From NCBI GenBank assembly GCA_045046885.1, contig JASFYX010000061.1:1-22462 (forward strand): a stretch of 22,462 bases of DNA. The letters run 5' to 3'. The DNA is from CG1-02-35-72 sp045046885. GTDB taxonomy: Bacteria; Bacteroidota; Bacteroidia; Flavobacteriales; Flavobacteriaceae. The notes beneath the pieces were generated by a model, which was given only the letters and a program-made list of their open reading frames with translations, did no database searches and was not told the origin of the DNA. A program made the position numbers and the translations under genes. Position 1 is the first letter of the stretch. Every line of letters begins with the position of its first letter. Shown piece after piece: positions 15,559-22,462 of this stretch.

Positions 15559-16116
15559 ATGGCATTTCTAAAATATCTTTTGAGTAAAAGTTTTTTAAAA
15601 ACTATAGGCACTATAATAATTATTGTGGTTGTGGCTGTTTTTGTGTTGCTGCAATGGTTAAATTATACGACACATCACAGCGAAAAAATAACTGTCCCTA
15701 CACTTGATAAAATGATGTTGACCGATGTAACTAAGGTTTTAGACAGTCTTCATTTAAAAGCAATCGTTATAGATTCTACCAGTTTTAACCCTAATTATCC
15801 GCCATTGTCGGTTATAGAACAGAGTCCTTTAGCGGGTGATTTTGTCAAAGAGTATCGTAAGATTTATCTTACATTAAATCCTTCAGGATACAGAAAAGTA
15901 AGCATCCCTAAAATTTACGGTAAAACTTTGCGTCAAGCGGTTATTGAATTAAAAAATATTGGCTTGCGCATTGGCGATAATCCGACTTACATTCCCGATA
16001 AGGGAAAAGATGTAGTACGAGGTCTTAAAGTAGGTGAAAAATATTTGCTAGAAGGCGATAAAATTGCTAAAAATACTTTGATCGAATTTATCTTAGGTGA
16101 CGGGAAAGAAAAATAA
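15559..16116 (+). CDS. Membrane-anchored PASTA-domain protein
   Basis: 185 residues. A short basic N-terminus and a single membrane helix (about 15-33) are followed by two PASTA domains outside the membrane, roughly 44-113 (KITVPTLDKMMLTDVTKVLDS...) and 114-182 (SIPKIYGKTLRQAVIELKNIG...). PASTA domains bind muropeptides or beta-lactam-like ligands. Unlike the PknB-type proteins of Gram-positives there is no kinase domain. It lies opposite ddl and one base before rluD, so a cell-wall role is plausible but unproven. Confidence 0.9.
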   Translation: MAFLKYLLSKSFLKTIGTIIIIVVVAVFVLLQWLNYTTHHSEKITVPTLDKMMLTDVTKVLDSLHLKAIVIDSTSFNPNYPPLSVIEQSPLAGDFVKEYRKIYLTLNPSGYRKVSIPKIYGKTLRQAVIELKNIGLRIGDNPTYIPDKGKDVVRGLKVGEKYLLEGDKIAKNTLIEFILGDGKEK

Positions 16117-16117
16117 T

Positions 16118-17143
16118 ATGCAAAATCCAAAGGACACTTTAGATCAAGATGAACTTTACGAACACTTTAAGTTTGTGGCCAGCGAAGGCCAAGAGCCGCT
16201 ACGTGTAGATAAATTCTTGATGAATTTTATTGAAAATGCCACACGTAATAAAGTGCAACAAGCTATTAAAGCCGGCGGTGTTTTGGTCAATGAGCATACT
16301 GTTAAAGCCAATTATAAAGTCAAACCAAACGACGTGGTACGTGTGGTTTTAGCCCATCCGCCACACGAAAATTTATTGGTAGCCGAAGATATTCCTCTTA
16401 ACATTATTTATGAGGACGAAACCGTTATTGTGGTTAATAAACCTGCCGGTATGGTGGTGCATCCCGGACACGGTAATTACAGTGGGACTTTGGTAAACGG
16501 GCTGATACATCATATAGAAAACCTGCCGACAAACGTTAACGAACGCCCCGGTTTGGTACACCGAATTGATAAAGACACAAGTGGCTTGTTGGTAGTTGCT
16601 AAAACTGAATTCGCTATGGCGCATCTTTCTAAACAATTTTTCGATCGTACTACCGAGCGCTTGTATCATGCCTTGGTTTGGGGAAATATTGATGAAGATG
16701 AGGGAACTATTACAGGAAATATTGGGCGTAGTTTAAAAAACCGTTTGCAGATGAGTGTTTTCCCTGAGGGCGATTTTGGTAAACATGCTGTAACCCATTA
16801 CAAAGTAATTGAGCGTTTTAGTTATGTAACTTTGGTACAGTGTAAATTAGAAACAGGACGTACCCATCAAATCCGTGCTCATTTTAAACATATTGGGCAT
16901 ACCTTGTTTAACGACGAACGCTATGGCGGCAACGAGATTTTAAAAGGGACTACTTTTACCAAATACAAACAGTTTGTTGACAATTGCTTTAAAATTTTAC
17001 CACGCCAAGCTTTACACGCCAAAACCTTGGGTTTTACACATCCGGTAACGGGAGCGTTTATGCAGTTTAATTCAGATATTCCAGAAGATATGTTGCAATG
17101 TCTTGAAAAATGGCGGGGTTATACGGTGAATCAGAGGGGATAG
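16118..17143 (+). CDS. rluD: 23S rRNA pseudouridine synthase, RluD-type
   Basis: 341 residues from the ATG at 16118, one base after the PASTA stop; an in-frame GTG at 16097 inside the PASTA gene is less likely. An S4 RNA-binding domain (about 25-85) precedes the RluA-family catalytic domain. The active-site motif HRIDKDTSG carries the catalytic Asp, about D151. VNKPAGMVVHPGHGN and LETGRTHQIRAHF are further conserved blocks. RluD-type enzymes modify helix 69 of 23S rRNA; this specificity is by family resemblance. Confidence 0.93.
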   Translation: MQNPKDTLDQDELYEHFKFVASEGQEPLRVDKFLMNFIENATRNKVQQAIKAGGVLVNEHTVKANYKVKPNDVVRVVLAHPPHENLLVAEDIPLNIIYEDETVIVVNKPAGMVVHPGHGNYSGTLVNGLIHHIENLPTNVNERPGLVHRIDKDTSGLLVVAKTEFAMAHLSKQFFDRTTERLYHALVWGNIDEDEGTITGNIGRSLKNRLQMSVFPEGDFGKHAVTHYKVIERFSYVTLVQCKLETGRTHQIRAHFKHIGHTLFNDERYGGNEILKGTTFTKYKQFVDNCFKILPRQALHAKTLGFTHPVTGAFMQFNSDIPEDMLQCLEKWRGYTVNQRG

Positions 17144-17164
17144 AGAAAGTAAGCTTATTGTTTT

Positions 17165-17178
17165 TGCTTATTTAAGCA
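17165..17178. terminator. Short hairpin between convergent rluD and lipoprotein gene
   Basis: TGCTTA (17165-17170), TT, TAAGCA (17173-17178), preceded by TTTTT on the plus strand, so as read on the minus strand a run of A follows. It covers the stop codon of the minus-strand lipoprotein gene and lies 21 bases past the rluD stop. Six base pairs and a tight loop make it a weak terminator. Confidence 0.35.
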
Positions 17179-17641
17179 TAAATTTTATACAGTGTTGGCA
17201 AATGTTATTTTTCCTCAAGAAATAATTGTTTTTCAATTCCTTTGTAACTAACTGTAATGTCCTTTTGTTATTTTTATAACCACCAATCACAATTTTGTAT
17301 TTGGCATTATCAAATTCAATAATTTTGTCCAATGGAACTGAAACAATTTCAGGATTCAAATAATTTTCATTTTTTAAGGAATAATTATAATTTCCAGATT
17401 TATGGAGTTCAAAATTCTTATTTATCTCAACTTCACTGTCAATTATTTTAATAGTGATTTTTGATTCAGATAGATTATTGATACTTAAAGAATTTGGATC
17501 ATTTTCGCCAACTGTTGTTATTTGAACTACATTCCAAGTTCCAATAATTTGTTGTTTTACAGATAATGCTGTTTCATTTTGACAGGAAGTCATAACGAAA
17601 AATAAGATTAATGAAGTGCTTAAAGTTATTCTTGTTTTCAT
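17168..17641 (-). CDS. Small lipocalin-like lipoprotein
   Basis: 157 residues from the ATG at 17641; a TTG 24 bases earlier is unlikely because the ATG gives a proper lipoprotein signal with lipobox MTSC (Cys20). The mature part starts QNETALSVKQQIIGTWNVVQI, the opening of the lipocalin-like GTW proteins of Bacteroidota, followed by beta-strand-rich sequence. Function unknown. The last ten or so codons (ICQHCIKFMLK) are encoded by a TTTGCCAAC motif that also occurs, inverted, just upstream of the gene, so the C-terminus may be read-through into a repeat. The gene lies between a housekeeping operon and an accessory surface protein, looking like a single inserted cassette. Confidence 0.7.
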   Translation of the reverse strand: MKTRITLSTSLILFFVMTSCQNETALSVKQQIIGTWNVVQITTVGENDPNSLSINNLSESKITIKIIDSEVEINKNFELHKSGNYNYSLKNENYLNPEIVSVPLDKIIEFDNAKYKIVIGGYKNNKRTLQLVTKELKNNYFLRKNNICQHCIKFMLK

Positions 17642-17658
17642 AATTTTTGTTTTAATAT

Positions 17659-17794
17659 TTGCCAACGGTTTTGGCTATGATTGCGTTGCGGAGAAATCCG
17701 ATAGGATTTTTCGGCTAAGCAACGAATTTAATAAAAAGGCTTGGATTTCCGATAGGAAATTCAGCCGCGATGAATTATAGTCATTGTTGGGCAA
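17659..17794. repeat. 136-bp structured repeat element, attC-like but not canonical
   Basis: The ends are TTGCCAAC (17659-17666) and GTTGGGCAA (17786-17794), imperfect inverted repeats that continue inward as CTATGATTGCG against CGCGATGAATTATAG. Inside are two hairpins with the same GATA loop: GAGAAATCC/GGATTTTTC at 17691-17712, enclosed by CGTTGC/GCAACG (17684-17689 and 17719-17724), and GGATTTCC/GGAAATTC at 17743-17762, enclosed by GGCT/AGCC. The whole folds as a stem with two arms. It fills the gap between the propeller gene's stop and the lipoprotein gene. The minus-strand end GCCCAAC fits the RYYYAAC integron core, but the other end, GTTGGCA, does not fit GTTRRRY. It could be a mobile repeat, a folded RNA or a terminator. 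Confidence 0.65.
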
Positions 17795-17802
17795 TCGTGA
17801 TT

Positions 17803-20800
17803 TTAATTCAATATTAATTTTGATGATATTGTTTTGGTACTTTCAAAATTTACTTTTACAAAGTATATACCTCTCCTAAAATTCGATACGTCAATTTTTA
17901 TATCAGAGTCATTAGAAATATTTTCAGAGTAGATAAGTTTTCCTAATACATCATAAAATTCAATAGAATTAACTTTTTCAAAAACATTAGATTTAATATT
18001 TACAAAATCAGTTGCTGGGTTTGGATATATTGATATTTCTTTTTCTATATCAAAATCTGTAAGGCTTAATGTAGCAGTTGTATATTGATAAGTATCTGAA
18101 TAAATTGTATTTCCATTGTTTGTAGCTACTAATCTGTAGTAATAAGTTTGATTTGGTAGTGGGTTATTAATTAAAGCAGTTATCAAATTAGTACTGTAAC
18201 CATATACATAATTTGGAGTTCCAGCTATTGTTGAGCCAAAACTTTCCGTAAGCCCATACTCAAAATGAATTTCTGTTAAATAAGTGCCATTACTATTAAT
18301 TAAACCTCTTAATTCTATAGAATTGTTTTGGGTTTCTTCTATTGTTCCACTTACCATAATAATATCTCCTGAAAAATTGAAAACTCCCTCTTCACTATAA
18401 ATAGCTCCCCCATTATGAATAGCTTTTAATCTGTAATAATAATTTGAATTTGTGTCCAAATTAGTTAACGTAGTACTAACGTAAGCTGAACTGTTAGCAT
18501 TAACATGAGAAGGATTGGTTGAAGTATTGTTTTCGTAATCTGTAGACCCGTATTCATATATAATATCAGTTATATCCTGATTGTAAGAAGTTATGTATGC
18601 AGATAACGTTACATTTGCCCCATTAATACTTGGGTTATACAGATTAATATTATATTCAGGATACGTTGTAAAGGACTGTATATTACCATAAATATCTTCT
18701 CCTTGATGTGTTGCCTTTATTCTGTAAAAGTATTGTGTTTCTGGTTGCAGATTATCCAAACTAGCTATAATGTTCTCCGTTGTATTGCCTGCTACTAAGT
18801 TTGGTGTTCCACTTATATTATTATCGAGAACATCAGAACTTACACCAAATTGAAATCCAGCATTAAAAATGTTATGTTCATTAGACACTATCTTACCTGA
18901 AATTTCTGCGATAGTTGATGAATAATTATAAGTAAAATTTGTTGTTATTTCATAATCAGGAAGTGTTGTGAAACTTAGAATTTGGCTAGAACTATTATTT
19001 GAATTCTGTGTTCCTGCTAATCTAAAGTAATATGTAGTGTTTGATTCTAAGTTTAATAAAACAACAGAAACATTCAAAGATTCATTTGCATTAATTGTAC
19101 TTGGGTTTGTAGAAATAATGTTGTTGAAAGAGTAATCTGTACTGTACTCAAACTGAATGTTTGAAATAGATTCTCCATTAGAAGTAACGTTACCAGTTAA
19201 GCTAACACTTGAATTAGAGATGTTTTCAGCAGTATTAACATGCAATACTATGGTTTCATATTCTATATCACTTCTGTAAATTTTACCATTTGTACCTGCT
19301 GTATAGATTTTGTCACCAATAAGCTCAATTGTATTTATGGCATATTGCTGAGTAAGATATTCCCAACTGATTCCTCCGTTTTCTGTTTTGTACAATTTTC
19401 CATCTTCATCAGCTATGTAACCTACATTTTTGGAATAAAAGTTAACCTTTGTATACCATTCATACGGAATTTCTAATTCTTCCCAGTTAATTCCCCCATC
19501 ATTGGTTTTATAAATTAAGCCTTGGTCACCAACAAAATATCCATTGTTTTCATCAACAAAATGAAAAGCATTAATATCCTCTCCTTCCAATTCAATACTT
19601 ATACTCCATGTATTACCACCATCTGTAGTTTTGTACATAGCACCATAATAGTTTCCTATGCGATTACCGTATCCAACCAAATCATTTACAAATTGAATCT
19701 GACCAAATATTTGATTTGAAACTTGTGTCCAGTTATTCCCACCATCAGTAGTTTTCATAACTTTCTTTTGATTGAAACCGCCAGAAATAAAACCATTGTT
19801 TTCGTTTAGAAAAAAAATTGAAGTTATTCCTTCATCAATTATATCATAACCATTATTTAGTCCAGACCATGTTACCCCTCCATCTGTTGTTTTAAATACA
19901 TGACCTCCATACGTTCCTCCTGTAGTTGCATAACCTAAATTTTCATTTACAAATGTAAAATCACTACTGGAAACGGAGGTTCCTAAACTTAAAGAGCCAA
20001 CCAAAGACCATGAGTTTCCTCCATCTAGTGTTTTATAAAAATGACTTCCTGATTGCGCATAACCTATATTGTCATTTATAAATTGTAATTGTAGAAAGTC
20101 ATTATAAGTTATAGAATGTGGTGTCCAAGTATTTCCTCCATCTGTAGTTTTAATGATACGACCACGAGCACCAGTAGCATAACCAATGTTACTGTCTTGA
20201 AAATAAATTCCATACATAGAAGTACCACCCACAAATCCATTTTGAAAAAAGATTTGACTCCATGTAGCTCCTCCATCATTTGTTCTGTATGTTGCCCCAT
20301 ATTCACCTGTTGCAAAACCATTATTTTCATCTAAAAAGTGAAAATCAAAAATAGCATCTACTGTGCCTGAAATTTCTACCCAAGTTTCACCACCATCAGT
20401 AGTTTTGAACATGTAGTCGTGCTCTCTTGTCGCAAAACCAATGGTTTCATTAACAAAATATACTGTGAAAAAATCTGAAGGAAAAGTATTTGTACTCTGT
20501 GTTGTATACCAGTTTTGCCCACCATCAATAGTTTTTAATATTGTTCCACCATTACAAACAGCATGCCCTATTAATGAACTGGTAAAAGATGTCTTATTAA
20601 CTGTAACATTTGGAATACTCAAACTTTCCCAGATAGTTCCCCCATCATCAGTTTTTACGATACTATTTGAAGTCGATAATATAATATTGTTATCATCAAT
20701 TATATTAACAGTATTAAAATTGCCATTGAAACCTGTAGATATTTGACTCCATGATAATCCATTATCTATAGATTTTAACATATATCCATAATTGCCAACA

Positions 20801-21072
20801 ACATAACCAGTTGTATTATAGAAACTCATATCATTTCCACTAGAGATATTTTGCTTTTTTAACCAAGTACCACCTGAATCTAATGTTTCTAATAATTCAT
20901 TAGATGTTATTATGTATCCAATATTATTCGTGACAAACTCAACATCTTTTCCAGTATTAGCTGTTGGTTTAGGGTTTAATAATTCCCAACTTGTTTGAGA
21001 GTGAATTTTATTAATGCATACAATAATACAAAACAGGATAAGTAGATTTTTTATCATTTCAGTTTTTTTCAT
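17803..21072 (-). CDS. T9SS-exported beta-propeller protein (YCF48/BNR-like repeats)
   Basis: 1,089 residues from the ATG at 21072; a second ATG at 21057 gives a cleaner signal peptide (MIKNLLILFCIIVCINKIHS, cut before Q). Residues about 45-600 hold 13 clear repeats of about 42 residues ending KTTDGGxTW, plus a final degenerate one, each blade also carrying NxGYATG. These are YCF48/BNR-type propeller blades. Residues about 605-1000 hold four roughly 95-residue fibronectin-III-like units with YYYRLxAT(x)NG strands. The last 80 residues (YPNPATDFVNIKS... to KLILN) are a type A T9SS sorting domain. It is expected at the cell surface; ligand unknown. An IS element ends 12 bp upstream of the ATG. 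Confidence 0.9.
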   Translation of the reverse strand: MKKTEMIKNLLILFCIIVCINKIHSQTSWELLNPKPTANTGKDVEFVTNNIGYIITSNELLETLDSGGTWLKKQNISSGNDMSFYNTTGYVVGNYGYMLKSIDNGLSWSQISTGFNGNFNTVNIIDDNNIILSTSNSIVKTDDGGTIWESLSIPNVTVNKTSFTSSLIGHAVCNGGTILKTIDGGQNWYTTQSTNTFPSDFFTVYFVNETIGFATREHDYMFKTTDGGETWVEISGTVDAIFDFHFLDENNGFATGEYGATYRTNDGGATWSQIFFQNGFVGGTSMYGIYFQDSNIGYATGARGRIIKTTDGGNTWTPHSITYNDFLQLQFINDNIGYAQSGSHFYKTLDGGNSWSLVGSLSLGTSVSSSDFTFVNENLGYATTGGTYGGHVFKTTDGGVTWSGLNNGYDIIDEGITSIFFLNENNGFISGGFNQKKVMKTTDGGNNWTQVSNQIFGQIQFVNDLVGYGNRIGNYYGAMYKTTDGGNTWSISIELEGEDINAFHFVDENNGYFVGDQGLIYKTNDGGINWEELEIPYEWYTKVNFYSKNVGYIADEDGKLYKTENGGISWEYLTQQYAINTIELIGDKIYTAGTNGKIYRSDIEYETIVLHVNTAENISNSSVSLTGNVTSNGESISNIQFEYSTDYSFNNIISTNPSTINANESLNVSVVLLNLESNTTYYFRLAGTQNSNNSSSQILSFTTLPDYEITTNFTYNYSSTIAEISGKIVSNEHNIFNAGFQFGVSSDVLDNNISGTPNLVAGNTTENIIASLDNLQPETQYFYRIKATHQGEDIYGNIQSFTTYPEYNINLYNPSINGANVTLSAYITSYNQDITDIIYEYGSTDYENNTSTNPSHVNANSSAYVSTTLTNLDTNSNYYYRLKAIHNGGAIYSEEGVFNFSGDIIMVSGTIEETQNNSIELRGLINSNGTYLTEIHFEYGLTESFGSTIAGTPNYVYGYSTNLITALINNPLPNQTYYYRLVATNNGNTIYSDTYQYTTATLSLTDFDIEKEISIYPNPATDFVNIKSNVFEKVNSIEFYDVLGKLIYSENISNDSDIKIDVSNFRRGIYFVKVNFESTKTISSKLILN

Positions 21073-21155
21073 TAATTTATTGACTGTATTATACTGATAT
21101 AGGTTGACCTTTTTTCTGTTTAGAAGGTAAAAAATAGTTTGAACTAGGTCAGTTT

Positions 21156-21935
21156 TTAAATTGTTAGTTCTGTCAAATTTACTTTATTTTTTCGATATGA
21201 TTTATATTTGATGTCAGGATTATTATGCACTTCAAAAGGTTTCCTTAAATCTAGGCTAAAATGTGTTCTAAGATTGTTGTAAATATATACAGCTTCATCA
21301 GTCATTTTTTGAGCTAGGTCTGTATTTTTAATGGTTTGTTTTAATCCATATTCGTATTTAAGAGTTCTGTTAACTCTTTCAGCAATTGCATTTTCGTATG
21401 GGTCGTATTGTTCTGTCATACTCATTGTTATTCCATTTTGTTCAGCAAACTCAGTGTATTTAGGATTGCAGTATTGAAAACCTCTATCAGAGTGATGTAT
21501 GAGTTTTTGTTTGGGATATTTTCTATTTTTAATAGCCATAGCTAGCGCATCAGTACAAAGCGATGTTCTCATATGATTGTCTAGTTTATAGCCCATAATT
21601 TGCTTAGAATAGGCATCTGTGACTAGTGCTAGGTAATTATGACCGTTTTGAGTTTTAATATAAGTAATATCGCTTACCCAAAGTTGCTCTGGTCTATTAG
21701 GGACTTGGTCTTTAATAAGGTTTTTATATTTTTTGTACATATGTTTAGAGTTGGTGGTTGTGATGTAGTTTTTTGTTTTAGGTACTAATAGTTTATGAAG
21801 CCTTAAGAAGCAATAAAACTTATCTCTACCAATTTTAATATCTTGGTTTACAAAGTCTTGTTTAAGCTCAGTATAAAGTTTAATACCTCCAGTTTTAGAA
21901 CCTACTTTATTACGGTAGTCTTTGACCATTGTCAT
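21156..21935 (-). CDS. IS3-family transposase OrfB (DDE integrase domain)
   Basis: 259 residues if read from the ATG at 21935. The frame is actually open well upstream, through ISKRDRTKEEKPF and WFYECFGISKQAFYKRL, past the orfA frameshift site, so the working product is probably the 417-residue OrfAB fusion. The integrase core is complete: first Asp in WVSDITYIKT, second Asp in HHSDRGFQY, Glu in NAIAERVNRTLK, with exactly 35 residues between the second Asp and the Glu. It cuts and joins the IS ends. No substitutions are seen in the catalytic triad. Confidence 0.93.
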   Translation of the reverse strand: MTMVKDYRNKVGSKTGGIKLYTELKQDFVNQDIKIGRDKFYCFLRLHKLLVPKTKNYITTTNSKHMYKKYKNLIKDQVPNRPEQLWVSDITYIKTQNGHNYLALVTDAYSKQIMGYKLDNHMRTSLCTDALAMAIKNRKYPKQKLIHHSDRGFQYCNPKYTEFAEQNGITMSMTEQYDPYENAIAERVNRTLKYEYGLKQTIKNTDLAQKMTDEAVYIYNNLRTHFSLDLRKPFEVHNNPDIKYKSYRKNKVNLTELTI

Positions 21936-21949
21936 TAGTTTTTGATGGT

Positions 21950-22408
21950 CTACTTGTTGTTTTTGTTGGGTTTTGAGTCTTTTGTAAAAGGCTTGTTTAG
22001 AGATCCCAAAACATTCATAGAACCATTTTCTTTTAAACGGTTTTTCTTCTTTAGTTCTATCTCTTTTGCTAATGTTTTGGGCAATGACTTTTTTGACATA
22101 TCGACTCCTGTAATGAGTTCCATATCAGCGATAATATCTTGCTGAAAGTCTTTGACAAACTCAAGTTCTTCGATACGTTCCTTTAATTTTTTAATTTCAT
22201 CTAGTTTACTCATACCTGTATTTTGTTGTACTAAGGTACTGTATTTTCTTAACCAATAGGTAATGGTAGTTCTAGGAACCTCATATTTTTTAGAGGCAAA
22301 ATTGGTGGATATCTGACCGTTTAGAATTTGGTCAATGACTAAAAGTTTGGTTTCTAAAGTTACTTTTTGGTAGCTTTTTTTTCGCCAGTGTCCATTTTGT
22401 GTTTTCAT
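21950..22408 (-). CDS. IS3-family transposase OrfA (helix-turn-helix)
   Basis: 152 residues. The N-terminal HTH (about 15-55, with ISTNFASKKYEVPRTTITYWLRKY) binds the IS ends, followed by a leucine-zipper-like helix (about 69-92). Typical OrfA proteins of this family are near 100 residues. Here the part after residue 107 is the out-of-frame continuation past the shift site and overlaps the OrfB frame. A slippery A AAA AAG lies at codons 105-107. A sigma70-like promoter precedes the ATG. Confidence 0.9.
   Translation of the reverse strand: MKTQNGHWRKKSYQKVTLETKLLVIDQILNGQISTNFASKKYEVPRTTITYWLRKYSTLVQQNTGMSKLDEIKKLKERIEELEFVKDFQQDIIADMELITGVDMSKKSLPKTLAKEIELKKKNRLKENGSMNVLGSLNKPFTKDSKPNKNNK
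22088..22094 (-). promoter_or_regulatory. Programmed -1 ribosomal frameshift site (A AAA AAG)
   Basis: On the minus strand AAAAAAG is split as A AAA AAG in the orfA frame (TCA AAA AAG TCA). Slipping back by one puts the ribosome in the orfB frame, continuing GTC ATT GCC. This is a classic IS3-family slippery heptamer, and the orfB frame is open from here to its stop at 21156. It yields a fusion of 107 plus 310 residues. Confidence 0.8.
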
Positions 22409-22413
22409 AAGTG

Positions 22414-22443
22414 ACTATAATTAATGGTTTAATTTTTAGTCAA
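22414..22443 (-). promoter_or_regulatory. IS promoter partly inside the right inverted repeat
   Basis: TTGACT (22443-22438), 18 bases, TATAGT (22419-22414), five bases before the orfA ATG at 22408. It resembles the proteobacterial sigma70 pattern rather than TANNTTTG, and the leader would be nearly absent. Its use in this host is uncertain. Confidence 0.35.
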
Positions 22444-22462
22444 CCTATTTCAGGAAAGTACA

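Larger units (their letters stand above)
21085..22462 (-). mobile_element. IS3-family insertion sequence, complete
   Basis: About 1,378 bp. The left end TGTATTATACTG...GGTTGAC (21085-21108) matches the inverted right end, which begins TGTACTTTCCTG and closes on the final base 22462, at 20 of 24 positions, both opening with TGTA. Inside are orfA and orfB on the minus strand in the IS3 arrangement with a -1 frameshift. Both ORFs are intact, so the element may be active. The left junction abuts GAC; the target duplication cannot be checked because the right flank is outside the window. Confidence 0.9.

Noticed and set aside
17659..17794. A genuine integron attC site
   Set aside because: One core fits RYYYAAC, but the opposite end (GTTGGCA) breaks GTTRRRY, and no integrase is in the window; kept only as attC-like.
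18000..21000. Repeat-driven frameshifts or degeneration in the propeller gene
   Set aside because: The 1,089-codon frame is uninterrupted and every blade keeps its DGG/W motif, so the gene looks intact apart from its promoter.

Overview
The window looks like part of a chromosome from a member of the Flavobacteriia (Bacteroidota), probably Flavobacteriaceae. The DNA is AT-rich, with AAA and TTT codons dominating. Several promoters match the Bacteroidota TANNTTTG -7 element, there is a lipoprotein with a bacteroidete-style signal, and one large surface protein ends in a type IX secretion (T9SS) sorting domain. The gene order around ftsH/cdsA/psd and around ddl/coaD/PASTA/rluD is the housekeeping layout I associate with this family. 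No rRNA, tRNA or CRISPR array was seen.

Region 1-1700 holds a two-gene sensory unit: a diiron-type metallo-beta-lactamase-fold protein followed by a PAS kinase that runs off the left edge. Upstream of it lies the C-terminal half of a second histidine kinase, a broken gene. Region 1816-2281 has a VOC-family protein and a palindrome. Region 2310-7745 looks like one long minus-strand operon: rsfS, ftsH, LUD protein, cdsA, psd, acyl-CoA-binding protein and a YceI-like lipoprotein, ending at a clear hairpin. It couples ribosome silencing and membrane proteolysis with phosphatidylethanolamine synthesis. Diverging from it is birA, which runs tail to tail into pyrE-SRPBCC. pyrE diverges from a NUDIX hydrolase with only seven bases between the two start codons.

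Region 10149-12190 has two strong tandem hairpins, a SulP anion transporter and further palindromic repeats. Region 12191-15461 is a minus-strand group: ddl, coaD and a secreted M14 peptidase. It diverges from a PASTA membrane protein and rluD (15559-17143). Region 17144-21072 is accessory: a small lipoprotein gene bracketed by inverted TTTGCCAAC motifs, a folded 136-bp repeat resembling but not matching an integron attC site, and a 1,089-residue T9SS-exported beta-propeller protein with about 14 YCF48-like repeats.

Region 21085-22462 is a complete IS3-family insertion sequence with matching terminal inverted repeats and a programmed -1 frameshift site. It sits 12 bp upstream of the propeller gene's start codon, so it has probably replaced that gene's promoter. 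The window ends exactly on the IS terminus. The most unusual material is the cassette-like repeat structure at 17168-17794 and the IS/propeller junction.
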